DNA of 8,091 bases from an uncultured Oscillospiraceae bacterium (GCA_947627085.1 CANQUO010000094.1:1-8091); one strand, 5' to 3'; counted from the first letter of the stretch, positions 1-5,507 are shown. Notes: generated by a model not told the origin, from the sequence alone. A program made the numbers and translations.

Positions 1-521
1 TGATAAAGAGCCACCACAACGTGGGGGGACTGCCCGATTACGTGGATTTCAAGGAGATCATCGAGCCCCTCCGTATGCTCTTTAAGGACGAGGTCCGCGC
101 CCTGGGCCGGGAGTTGGGCTTGCCGGAGTACCTTGTCATGCGCCAGCCCTTCCCGGGCCCGGGACTTGCCATAAGGGTCATCGGCGACATAACAAAGGAG
201 AAGCTGGACACCCTCCGTGAGGCCGATTTCATCTTCCGGGACGAGATAGCGAAGGCCCACATTGAGCACACCATGAACCAGTATTTCGCGGTTTTGACGA
301 ATATGCGCTCCGTGGGCGTCATGGGCGACGGCCGGACCTACGACTACACCCTGGCCCTCCGGAGCGTCACCACCACCGACTTCATGACCGCCGATTGGAC
401 CCGCATCCCCTACGACGTCCTCGACCGCGTCAGCACCCGCATCGTCAACACCGTCCCCGGCATCAACCGCGTCGTCTACGACATCACCAGCAAACCCCCG
501 GCGACGATAGAGTGGGAATAA
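1..521 (+). CDS. guaA: GMP synthase (glutamine-hydrolysing), C-terminal part
   Basis: This is the 3' end of guaA; the gene enters from the left edge and the frame reads from base 3. GMP synthase amidates XMP to GMP using ATP and glutamine, the last step of guanine nucleotide synthesis in the cytoplasm. About 172 residues are present, covering the end of the ATP-pyrophosphatase domain and the C-terminal dimerisation domain. Diagnostic stretches are IKSHHNVGGLP at the edge, RQPFPGPGLAIRVIGD, the MRSVGVMGDGRTYDY segment, and the universal C-terminus KPPATIEWE before TAA. There is no sign of truncation at the 3' end. The last codons plus stop form one copy of a 13-bp direct repeat found again at 2600-2612. 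The identification is certain from sequence; only the N-terminal glutaminase part is out of view. Confidence 0.98.
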   Translation, partial: IKSHHNVGGLPDYVDFKEIIEPLRMLFKDEVRALGRELGLPEYLVMRQPFPGPGLAIRVIGDITKEKLDTLREADFIFRDEIAKAHIEHTMNQYFAVLTNMRSVGVMGDGRTYDYTLALRSVTTTDFMTADWTRIPYDVLDRVSTRIVNTVPGINRVVYDITSKPPATIEWE

Positions 522-522
522 T
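510..522 (+). repeat. Direct repeat, left copy (guaA 3' end; possible attachment site)
   Basis: GAGTGGGAATAAT, containing the final Glu-Trp-Glu codons and stop of guaA, is repeated exactly at 2600-2612. The 3' end of guaA is a known integration hotspot for genomic islands, which leave such repeats and regenerate the gene end. The repeat itself is seen directly; the att role is inference, and no integrase gene is in the window. Confidence 0.6.
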
Positions 523-533
523 GTTTTGCCCCA

Positions 534-562
534 ACCCCCTTGCGGCGCAAGGGGGTGAGATA
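534..562 (+). terminator. Hairpin after guaA, probable intrinsic terminator
   Basis: ACCCCCTTG (534-542) and CAAGGGGGT (548-556) form a perfect 9-bp stem around the loop CGGCG. The following sequence is GAGATATTTTGTCCC, so the T tract is short and interrupted. It lies 12 bases after the guaA stop and would separate guaA from the padR promoter. The stem is certain; termination efficiency is inferred. Confidence 0.7.
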
Positions 563-634
563 TTTTGTCCCTTTTTGCCAACAATTTGACATAAGCTGAA
601 AAGGCGGCGGGGAGGGGCATGCGGGTTTTGGGTA

Positions 635-663
635 TTGACAAAGCGAATACTTCGTGATATGAT
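635..663 (+). promoter_or_regulatory. Sigma-A type promoter of the padR operon, with dyad
   Basis: TTGACA (635-640) is a perfect -35 box and TATGAT (658-663) a near-perfect -10 box, with a 17-bp spacer. The promoter carries small dyads: CGAA-TAC-TTCG at 644-654 inside the spacer, and ATAC (647-650) with GTAT (664-667) separated by 13 bp across the -10. PadR-family repressors commonly bind dyads in their own promoters, so these are candidate autorepression operators; which one is used cannot be told from sequence. Confidence 0.85.
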
Positions 664-687
664 GTATAGCGTGACGGGAGGTATAGT

Positions 688-1008
688 ATGGATATCCAGT
701 TGAAACGCGGGCTGTTGGATGTGTGCGTTTTAGCGGCAATTAAAAGCAAAGATTCATATGGCTACCAAATCATAAAAGATATGAAGCCATATCTTGAGCT
801 TTCCGAATCGACCTTATATACCATTCTGAAACGTCTGGAAACAGCAAATATGCTGACCGTTCGCACTGTAGAACACGGCGGCCGCCTCAGAAAATATTAT
901 CATATTACCGGCGCGGGGCTGAAGCGCATTGAAGATTTCAAGGACGAATGGAAAGAAATACTGTCTATATACCGGTTCGTAACCAAGGAGGATGATGGAA
1001 ATAAATAA
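688..1008 (+). CDS. PadR family transcriptional regulator
   Basis: A 106-residue PadR-type winged-helix regulator of the short class (one wHTH domain plus a short C-terminal helix for dimerisation). The family signature starts at residue 5 with LKRGLLDVCVLAAIKSKDSYGYQI. The recognition-helix region ELSESTLYTILKRLE follows at about 37-51, and the wing is GGRLRKYYHIT. The start ATG at 688 is supported by GGGAGG at 676-681, six bases upstream. It is the first gene of a three-gene operon and overlaps the next start by 17 bases, indicating translational coupling. PadR proteins encoded beside DUF1700 and DUF4097 genes are widespread in Firmicutes and are thought to repress their operon until an envelope or drug signal releases them; the ligand here is unknown. 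Codon and base use is AT-richer than guaA upstream. Confidence 0.95.
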   Translation: MDIQLKRGLLDVCVLAAIKSKDSYGYQIIKDMKPYLELSESTLYTILKRLETANMLTVRTVEHGGRLRKYYHITGAGLKRIEDFKDEWKEILSIYRFVTKEDDGNK

Positions 1009-1594
1009 GCAGGAGTTTCTTGCCCGGCTTCGCAACGGCTTGTCCGGCATGCCGCGGGATGATATTGAAGAGCGACTGATCTTTTACAGTGAAATGATCG
1101 ATGACCGCATGGAGGAGGGGCTCTCGGAGACCGAGGCGGTGGGCGCGATCGGGACAGTGGACGATGTTATTTCGCAAATATTGACGGATACACCGCTCAC
1201 AAGGCTGGTCAAAGAGAAAATCAAGCCGGGCAGGTCCATGAGATCGTGGGAAATCGTACTTCTTGTCTTAGGGTTCCCGATATGGCTTCCTCTTTTGAGC
1301 GCCGCCTTTGCCGTGATTCTCGCGGTCTATATTGTCGTGTGGTCGGCGGTCATTTCGCTGTGGGCATTAGAAGCGTCCCTTTTGGCCGGCGCCCTTGGCG
1401 GAGTGATTTCGGCTTTCACTGTTCAGGACAACGTGCTTAGTGGAATTTCGATGCTCTCGGCCGGCCTTTGTTGCGCGGGTCTGTCTATTTTTATCTTCTT
1501 CGGGTGCAAGGCCGTGACAAAAGGAATCTTGCGTCTGACAAAAAGGGCGGCTTTGTGGTTCAAATCTCTGTTCGTCGGAAGGGAGGCGGCATGA
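992..1594 (+). CDS. DUF1700 (HAAS domain) membrane protein
   Basis: A 200-residue protein. Residues 1 to about 65 are a soluble helical HAAS/DUF1700 domain, recognisable from the EFLARLRNGLSGMPRDDIEE start, the FYSEMIDDRMEEGLSETEAV centre and the GTVDDVISQIL end. Three or four hydrophobic membrane segments follow between about residues 85 and 175, then a basic tail. The start is either ATG 992 or ATG 995. AAGGAGG at 985-991 sits unusually close to both, making 995 slightly better by spacing. The end overlaps the next gene as ATGA. The domain normally sits between PadR and DUF4097 genes, as here; a membrane adaptor or sensor passing envelope state to the regulator is plausible, but the biochemical role is not established. 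Confidence 0.9.
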   Translation: MMEINKQEFLARLRNGLSGMPRDDIEERLIFYSEMIDDRMEEGLSETEAVGAIGTVDDVISQILTDTPLTRLVKEKIKPGRSMRSWEIVLLVLGFPIWLPLLSAAFAVILAVYIVVWSAVISLWALEASLLAGALGGVISAFTVQDNVLSGISMLSAGLCCAGLSIFIFFGCKAVTKGILRLTKRAALWFKSLFVGREAA

Positions 1595-2559
1595 TGAGCA
1601 AAGTAGTAAAAATATGGCTGACAGTCGCAACGGCTTTAGTTGCGCTTGGCGTAATTCTTTTTGCAGGCTCGATGATTGCAAACGGTTGGGATTTTAAAAA
1701 GCTCGGTACTGTTACATATACGACTAACATTTATGAGGTAGACGGTGATTTTAAAAACATATCCATTGACGTCGATACGACCAAGATCGAGTTTGTCCCC
1801 GCCGACAACGGACAATGTAAAATCGTTTGCTTTGAAGATGAAAAGGTAAGACATTCCGCTTCCGTACAAAACAGTACGCTGACGATCGATACGGTCGACA
1901 CACGCATATGGTATGAACATTTTTCTATTTCCTTTGACCAACCGAAGATGACCGTATATCTACCGGAGAATGAGTACGATTCACTGCTCATAAAGACGGA
2001 TACGGGCGATATCGCGATCCCAAAGGATTTTTCCTTCGATACGCTTAAGATTGACGGCGATACCTCCGATGTGGATTGTTTCGCGTCCGCCTCACAGGGC
2101 ATTGAGATCAAATTGAGCACCGGTGATATCCGATTGAAAGAGCTCGCGACAGAACAGTTGAAGCTGACGACGGACACTGGTCGAATTCAGGTAAACACAG
2201 CGGATGTGGGCGCGAATATCAAAATTGAAACGGATACGGGAAGGGTGGAGCTTACGGATACCTCCTGTAATGATCTTTACGCGGAAAGCGATACCGGCTC
2301 CATAAAATTGAAAAATGTGCTCGGAGCGGGAAGCTTTACAATTGAAAGTGATACCGGCGACATAACGTTTGACCGTAGCGACGCCGCTGAGATATCTGTC
2401 AAAACTGATACAGGAGACGTTACAGGCACTTTGCTTTCCGATAAGGTTTTCCTGACCGAAACCTCCACCGGCCGAATTTCCGTACCGAAAACAATAACGG
2501 GCGGTAAATGCGAGCTCAAAACGTCCACCGGAGATATTAAAATCGAGGTATTATCTTGA
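1591..2559 (+). CDS. DUF4097 family membrane-anchored beta-ladder protein
   Basis: A 322-residue protein with an N-terminal signal anchor (basic MMSKVVK, then a hydrophobic segment at about residues 9-29) and a large extracytoplasmic DUF4097 domain. From residue 136 to the end it is built of ten short rungs. Each is centred on a [ST]-[DS]-T-G-[DRS] turn, with the turn position at residues 139, 159 (Ser), 178, 197, 217, 236, 256, 275, 294 and 314. The constant spacing of 19-20 residues is characteristic of a right-handed beta-helix or beta-ladder. The start is ATG 1591 or 1594: GGGAGG at 1581-1586 precedes them, and TGA of the upstream gene overlaps ATG 1591. The open frame extends upstream to 1468, but that part lies inside the DUF1700 gene and is not translated from its own signal. 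The domain is common in Firmicute envelope-stress operons; binding partner and exact function are unknown. Confidence 0.92.
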   Translation: MMSKVVKIWLTVATALVALGVILFAGSMIANGWDFKKLGTVTYTTNIYEVDGDFKNISIDVDTTKIEFVPADNGQCKIVCFEDEKVRHSASVQNSTLTIDTVDTRIWYEHFSISFDQPKMTVYLPENEYDSLLIKTDTGDIAIPKDFSFDTLKIDGDTSDVDCFASASQGIEIKLSTGDIRLKELATEQLKLTTDTGRIQVNTADVGANIKIETDTGRVELTDTSCNDLYAESDTGSIKLKNVLGAGSFTIESDTGDITFDRSDAAEISVKTDTGDVTGTLLSDKVFLTETSTGRISVPKTITGGKCELKTSTGDIKIEVLS

Positions 2560-2560
2560 C

Positions 2561-2589
2561 TTTTTAAGTAAAATCGTTTAGATTATGAT
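2561..2589 (+). promoter_or_regulatory. Weak candidate promoter for the lacI-type gene
   Basis: TATGAT at 2584-2589 is a good -10 hexamer, but the sequence 17 bp upstream (TTTTTA, 2561-2566) is a poor -35, and the better TTGACT (2556-2561) is too far at 22 bp. If active, it lies inside the candidate island and reads out across the right repeat into the next gene. Confidence 0.3.
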
Positions 2590-2599
2590 ACCCAGCAAC

Positions 2600-2612
2600 G
2601 AGTGGGAATAAT
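2600..2612 (+). repeat. Direct repeat, right copy (possible distal attachment site)
   Basis: Exact second copy of GAGTGGGAATAAT from the guaA 3' end (510-522). It is noncoding here and ends 15 bases before the start codon of the LacI-family gene, only three bases before its CAGGAG ribosome binding site (2616-2621). Confidence 0.6.
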
Positions 2613-2627
2613 TTTCAGGAGCATGAC

Positions 2628-3626
2628 ATGGAACAAAAAGTACGCCTTTCGGACATCGCCTCCGACCTCGGGCTCAGTACGGCGGCGGTGTCGTATGTGC
2701 TCCACGGCAAGACCGGGATGGTGTCGGAGCGGACGGCGGCAAGAGTGCGCAGGGCGCTGGAGGAGCGTGGCTATCTGCCCCGTGCGGCGGAGGTCCTGCT
2801 GGCGGAGAACCCGGCGAAAATCGTGGGGGTGGTGATCCACGCTCACGAGAAATATGAGGCCCATATCTTAGAGGACGCTTTCATCGCCTCGGCGCTCAAT
2901 TCCCTGGGCGCGCAGACGGCCCGGCGCGACCTGCAGATGATGGTGAGGACCGTGGAGGACCTTGACGAGATCGTCTCCTTCGCCACCATGTGGAACATGG
3001 AGGGACTGGTGCTCATTGGCTTTTGCGGCGCGGATTACGGGCGTCTCAGGGAGCGGGTGCGCGTGCCCTTCGCGGTTTACGACGCCTGCGGCGTCACGGC
3101 CCAGCGGGTCTGCGCCGTGAACATCGACGACCGGCACGGGGGCTTTCAGGTGGGCGAGTATTTTCGCCTCTGCGAGCACCAGCGGGCGCTGTGCCTTTCA
3201 GACAACGATGTGGACATGGACCTGGAGCGCTGGAAGGGCTTTCGCGAGGGCTTCGGGGGCGGGGCGGAGTTTATGATGATACCGAAAAAGCGTGCGGAGC
3301 GGATGGACTTCTACCGGGAGCGGATGCCGGAGCTCAGGAGCTTCACCGCCATATTTGCCGTGTCGGACTACTACGCCGTGGACCTTATCCATTTTCTCCA
3401 AAGTAGCGGCGTGTACATACCGGGGGAGATATCCGTCGCCGGATTTGACGACACGCCACTCTGCGCCCTCGTGTATCCCGCCCTGACCACGGTCCGGCAG
3501 GACACGGCGGCGCGGGCCAAATGCGCCCTCGACGCCATCGCGAAAATGCGGGCCGGAGAGAATGTTGAGCTCTCCGTCATCCTCCACACGGAGCTGGTCG
3601 TGCGCGGAAGTACGCGCCAGATGTGA
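2628..3626 (+). CDS. LacI family transcriptional regulator
   Basis: A 332-residue LacI/GalR-type regulator. The helix-turn-helix lies at residues 6-25 (RLSDIASDLGLSTAAVSYVL), followed by VSERTAARVRRALEERGYLP. A periplasmic-binding-protein-like effector domain starts near residue 65 (KIVGVVIHAH) and contains the late family block EISVAGFDDTPLCALVYPALTTV. The hinge is unusual: the common N-x-x-A-R-x-L is replaced by RAAEVLLAENP, keeping a Leu but losing the Asn and Arg. The start ATG 2628 is preceded by CAGGAG at 2616-2621. Most relatives sense sugars or nucleosides, but no sugar genes lie nearby; the adjacent downstream gene is a MATE transporter about 100 bp away, a possible target. Composition is strongly GC-rich, in contrast to the preceding operon. 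Family call is firm; ligand unknown. Confidence 0.93.
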   Translation: MEQKVRLSDIASDLGLSTAAVSYVLHGKTGMVSERTAARVRRALEERGYLPRAAEVLLAENPAKIVGVVIHAHEKYEAHILEDAFIASALNSLGAQTARRDLQMMVRTVEDLDEIVSFATMWNMEGLVLIGFCGADYGRLRERVRVPFAVYDACGVTAQRVCAVNIDDRHGGFQVGEYFRLCEHQRALCLSDNDVDMDLERWKGFREGFGGGAEFMMIPKKRAERMDFYRERMPELRSFTAIFAVSDYYAVDLIHFLQSSGVYIPGEISVAGFDDTPLCALVYPALTTVRQDTAARAKCALDAIAKMRAGENVELSVILHTELVVRGSTRQM

Positions 3627-3632
3627 ATTTGC

Positions 3633-3656
3633 ACAAAAATCAAGCTCAATTTTTGT
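3633..3656. promoter_or_regulatory. Inverted repeat after the lacI-type gene
   Basis: ACAAAAAT (3633-3640) and ATTTTTGT (3649-3656) are perfect 8-bp arms around CAAGCTCA, with AGCT at the exact centre. It lies 6 bases after the LacI-type stop and about 75 bases before the MATE start. It may be a weak bidirectional terminator or an operator for the neighbouring regulator; its AT-rich arms would make a poor RNA stem, and it lacks the central CG usual in LacI-family operators. Confidence 0.45.
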
Positions 3657-3688
3657 CACTACTTACGGATTTAAGATTTGAAAGTATG

Positions 3689-3729
3689 CCTCCTGACGGG
3701 TTATGATTGACCTGTCGGGAGGTGTTTTT
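3689..3729 (+). promoter_or_regulatory. Hairpin with T tract enclosing the MATE ribosome binding site
   Basis: CCTCCTGACGGG (3689-3700) pairs with CCTGTCGGGAGG (3711-3722) over 12 bp (10 Watson-Crick, 2 G-U) around the loop TTATGATTGA, extendable by wobble pairs to about 15 bp. TGTTTTT follows, then the MATE start at 3730. The 3' arm ends in GGGAGG (3717-3722), the Shine-Dalgarno sequence of the MATE gene, so the folded RNA would mask it. The same structure plus T tract could terminate transcription coming from the lacI-type gene. Seen: stem, T run and SD overlap. Inferred: regulation. Confidence 0.75.
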
Positions 3730-5055
3730 ATGAAAAATCAGCCTTTTCTCCGTTCCGCCTGCGCTCTGGCTGTGCCTGTGGCGCTGCAATCCATGCTTCA
3801 GGCGTCCTTCGGTGCGGTGGATCAGGTGATGATCGGCCAGCTCGGGGGCGTGGAGGTGGCTGCTGTGGGCCTTGCCGGGAAATTCACGGGGATATTCAAC
3901 GTGGTGGTCTCCGCCGTGGGAGCCGTGGCGGGAATCATGATCTCCCAATATATGGGCCAGAAAAATGCCGCCGAGACGCGGCGGAGCATGGTCCTGAATT
4001 TGCGTGTGTGCCTCATCCTTGCCGCATTGTTCACGCTGGCCGGCGTCGCCGCGCCGTATAAAATCATGGGTCTCTACATCAAAGACCGCGCCACAGTGGA
4101 GGCGGCGGGGCGGTATCTTCTTATCGTCTCCGGCGCCTTCCTCCCCTCGGCGGGGGTCACCATCCTGTCCACCCATCTGCGGTGCATGGAGAAAGCGTCC
4201 CTGCCGCTCTACGCCGGGATCGCGTCGGCGGCGGTCCACACGGGTCTCAACTGGATACTTATCTTCGGAAAGCTTGGCGCGCCAACCATCGGCGTCACGG
4301 GAGCGGCAATAGCGACGCTGATCTCACAGCTTGTCTATTTCGCGGTCATATTGGTAATGTATCTGAAATACCGGGAGAAAGCGGAGAATGCCACGGCGGG
4401 GCCGTTTGACTGGAAACAGTATCTCTCCATGCTGTTGCCGCTACTGGTCAGTGAATTTATGTGGGTCCTGGGCGAAAACGTGTACGCGGGGATTTACGGA
4501 CATCTGGGGACCGACGCCAGCGCCGCCATGACGCTGACGAACCCAGTGCAGTCCCTGGCGATAGGAGCACTGTGCGGCCTGAGCCAGGCGGCGGCTATCC
4601 TCATCGGCAAGCGCCTTGGGGACGGGGACAGGGAGACGGCCTACCGGGAGGCGAGAAAGCTCCTCTTCTACGGCCTGGTGGGTTCACTCATACTGTCTGT
4701 GGTAATTTTCTACATAAGCCCACAGTATGTGCGGATTTTCAAGGTGGAGGCGGGTATCCGTGACCTGACAGTACAGATTCTCACCGCCTACGCCGCCATC
4801 ATGCCCTTCAAGGTACTGAACATGATCATGGGCAGCGGAATATTGAGAAGCGGCGGAAAAACGACATACGTTATGGCAATCGACCTTGTGGGCACTTGGC
4901 TTTTCGGCGTCCCCCTGGGCCTCCTCTCGGCCTTCGTATTTCGCTGGCCCATCCCCATGGTCTACCTCACCCTGTCCTTAGAAGAATGTGTCCGCTTCGC
5001 CGTCTCCCTCGTCGTTTTCAGTCGGCGGGGATGGATGAACCAGCTGAAAGCGTGA
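3730..5055 (+). CDS. MATE family multidrug/cation efflux transporter
   Basis: A 441-residue polytopic inner-membrane protein of the usual MATE size, predicted to have 12 membrane helices in two six-helix bundles. These transporters export cationic drugs, dyes or metabolites using a Na+ or H+ gradient. The first bundle carries the family signature near the N-terminus (SMLQASFGAVDQVMIGQLGG and MISQYMGQKN). The second bundle repeats it as SEFMWVLGENVYAGIYGHLG with GLSQAAAILIGKRLGDGD. The start ATG 3730 is preferred over ATG 3703 because GGGAGG (3717-3722) is seven bases upstream, the preceding in-frame residues lie within the leader hairpin, and MKNQPFLRSACALA is a normal MATE N-terminus. The gene follows a LacI-type regulator and a hairpin that encloses its ribosome binding site, suggesting controlled expression. 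Substrate cannot be assigned from sequence. Confidence 0.94.
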   Translation: MKNQPFLRSACALAVPVALQSMLQASFGAVDQVMIGQLGGVEVAAVGLAGKFTGIFNVVVSAVGAVAGIMISQYMGQKNAAETRRSMVLNLRVCLILAALFTLAGVAAPYKIMGLYIKDRATVEAAGRYLLIVSGAFLPSAGVTILSTHLRCMEKASLPLYAGIASAAVHTGLNWILIFGKLGAPTIGVTGAAIATLISQLVYFAVILVMYLKYREKAENATAGPFDWKQYLSMLLPLLVSEFMWVLGENVYAGIYGHLGTDASAAMTLTNPVQSLAIGALCGLSQAAAILIGKRLGDGDRETAYREARKLLFYGLVGSLILSVVIFYISPQYVRIFKVEAGIRDLTVQILTAYAAIMPFKVLNMIMGSGILRSGGKTTYVMAIDLVGTWLFGVPLGLLSAFVFRWPIPMVYLTLSLEECVRFAVSLVVFSRRGWMNQLKA

Positions 5056-5174
5056 GGAGAAAAAACATTTATCTAACAAAGCTTTTTGTATCCCACTGCC
5101 CATGCTATTTGACGTGGACGTGAGTTTGGAAAGCCATCGTGGACTTGAGGATAAAAGGAAATTTTTAATTTTAC
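5056..5174. other. Intergenic stretch with no recognised feature
   Basis: Between the MATE stop and the tRNA promoter I see no gene, convincing terminator or repeat. The short AAAGCTTT palindrome near 5080-5090 is too small to call a terminator, so where the MATE transcript ends is unclear. Confidence 0.5.
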
Positions 5175-5203
5175 TTGACAATTGCCCCGGCGGTTTATAT
5201 AAT
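5175..5203 (+). promoter_or_regulatory. Consensus promoter of the tRNA-Pro gene
   Basis: TTGACA (5175-5180) and TATAAT (5198-5203) are both perfect consensus hexamers with a 17-bp spacer, and the mature tRNA begins 13 bases after the -10. It is the strongest-looking promoter in the window, as expected for a stable RNA gene transcribed alone. Confidence 0.92.
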
Positions 5204-5215
5204 ATATGGGCACGT

Positions 5216-5292
5216 CGGGGTGTGGCGAAGCTTGGTATCGCGCTTGGTTCGGGACCAAGAGGCCGCGGGTTCGAATCCCGCCACTCCGACCA
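5216..5292 (+). tRNA. tRNA-Pro (anticodon CGG)
   Basis: A complete 77-nt tRNA with encoded CCA. The acceptor CGGGGTG (5216-5222) pairs with CACTCCG (5282-5288) with one G-U. The D stem GCGA/TCGC is at 5225-5228 and 5238-5241. The anticodon stem CTTGG/CCAAG encloses the loop TTCGGGA, with anticodon CGG at 5250-5252, reading CCG. The T arm is GCGGG-TTCGAAT-CCCGC (5265-5281). The 5'-terminal C, the G-rich anticodon loop and the anticodon all fit proline. It stands alone with its own promoter and terminator. A CGG isoacceptor fits a GC-rich genome that uses CCG codons often. Confidence 0.97.
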
Positions 5293-5297
5293 AAAAA

Positions 5298-5321
5298 GCA
5301 GTCCGTTGGACTGCTTTTTTT
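5298..5321 (+). terminator. Intrinsic terminator of tRNA-Pro
   Basis: GCAGTCC (5298-5304), loop GTT and GGACTGC (5308-5314) form a perfect stem, followed by seven T. Six A residues before the stem can extend the pairing with the T tract. It starts six bases after the CCA end. Confidence 0.95.
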
Positions 5322-5330
5322 GGTGCTTAC

Positions 5331-5353
5331 GGCCTTTGCCTCCGGCAAAGGCC
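5331..5353. repeat. Strong hairpin, first of two after the tRNA terminator
   Basis: GGCCTTTGCC (5331-5340) and GGCAAAGGCC (5344-5353) form a perfect 10-bp inverted repeat around TCC. It has no T tract of its own and abuts the next hairpin with one base between. Function is unknown; it may be part of a dispersed intergenic repeat. Confidence 0.7.
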
Positions 5354-5354
5354 G

Positions 5355-5384
5355 CCCCGCCGCGTTGCGGCGGGGTCTTATTTT
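5355..5384 (+). terminator. GC-rich hairpin with T-rich tail, possible back-up terminator
   Basis: CCCCGCCGC (5355-5363) and GCGGCGGGG (5367-5375) make a perfect 9-bp GC stem with loop GTT, followed by TCTTATTTT. It could act as a second terminator behind the tRNA unit. Confidence 0.6.
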
Positions 5385-5387
5385 GAC

Positions 5388-5418
5388 GTGGAGGAAACCC
5401 CTGATGGGTTTTCTCCAC
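5388..5418. repeat. Long hairpin upstream of the two-component operon
   Basis: GTGGAGGAAACCC (5388-5400) pairs with GGGTTTTCTCCAC (5406-5418) over 13 bp, one pair being G-U in RNA, around the loop CTGAT. No T tract follows. It lies 37 bases upstream of the putative response-regulator boxes; its role is unknown. Confidence 0.6.
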
Positions 5419-5455
5419 AACTCTTTCCTTTCCGATAACCTTCGGCGAGCGAAAA

Positions 5456-5488
5456 TTTGAGAAAAATTTGAGAATTTGGTGTTATGTT
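5456..5488 (+). promoter_or_regulatory. Putative response-regulator box and promoter upstream of the regulator gene
   Basis: TTTGAGA occurs at 5456-5462 and again at 5467-5473, an 11-bp period, about one helical turn and typical of OmpR-family direct-repeat sites. A -10-like TATGTT lies at 5483-5488, starting 16 bp after the second repeat starts. No recognisable -35 hexamer exists at the right place, as at activator-dependent promoters. The same arrangement recurs at 7399-7431. Binding by the adjacent response regulator is inferred. Confidence 0.6.
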
Positions 5489-5507
5489 ATATTTGGGAAG
5501 TGATGAT

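Larger units (their letters stand above)
510..2612. mobile_element. Candidate small or decayed genomic island at the guaA 3' end
   Basis: The interval between the two 13-bp repeats contains one terminator-like hairpin, one promoter and the padR-DUF1700-DUF4097 operon. Its base composition differs from its flanks: by eye, 721-780 in padR has 21 G/C of 60, while 2701-2760 in the lacI-type gene has 43 of 60. The composition is not uniform, since 2041-2100 has 34 of 60. Removing the interval would place the next gene's Shine-Dalgarno a few bases after the guaA stop, a plausible ancestral layout. No integrase, relaxase or transposase is seen, so this could be an integrase-less remnant, cargo mobilised in trans, or coincidence. 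Confidence 0.45.

Noticed and set aside
1468..1590. Upstream extension of the DUF4097 gene to ATG 1468
   Set aside because: It would overlap the DUF1700 coding sequence by over 120 bases and put a non-hydrophobic extension before a clear signal anchor. ATG 1591/1594 has the ribosome binding site and the ATGA junction.
2557..2599. Terminator after the DUF4097 gene
   Set aside because: The sequence is AT-rich with a T run directly after the stop, but no stem precedes it; no supported hairpin was found.
3703..3729. Upstream in-frame ATG at 3703 as the MATE start
   Set aside because: It lies in the loop of the leader hairpin, has no Shine-Dalgarno, and would add nine residues absent from normal MATE N-termini. 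ATG 3730 has GGGAGG at good spacing.
3646..4239. Long minus-strand open frame antisense to the MATE gene
   Set aside because: Its translation is His/Arg/Gly-rich with no domain, as expected for the shadow of a GC-rich gene; it has no ribosome binding site or promoter. The other long minus-strand frames look the same.
5108..5392. TTTGACGTGGA at 5108-5118 and 5382-5392 flanking tRNA-Pro, considered as att-like repeats
   Set aside because: An 11-bp match is expected by chance in this length, neither copy overlaps the tRNA 3' end where integrases act, and there is no foreign-looking cargo between them.
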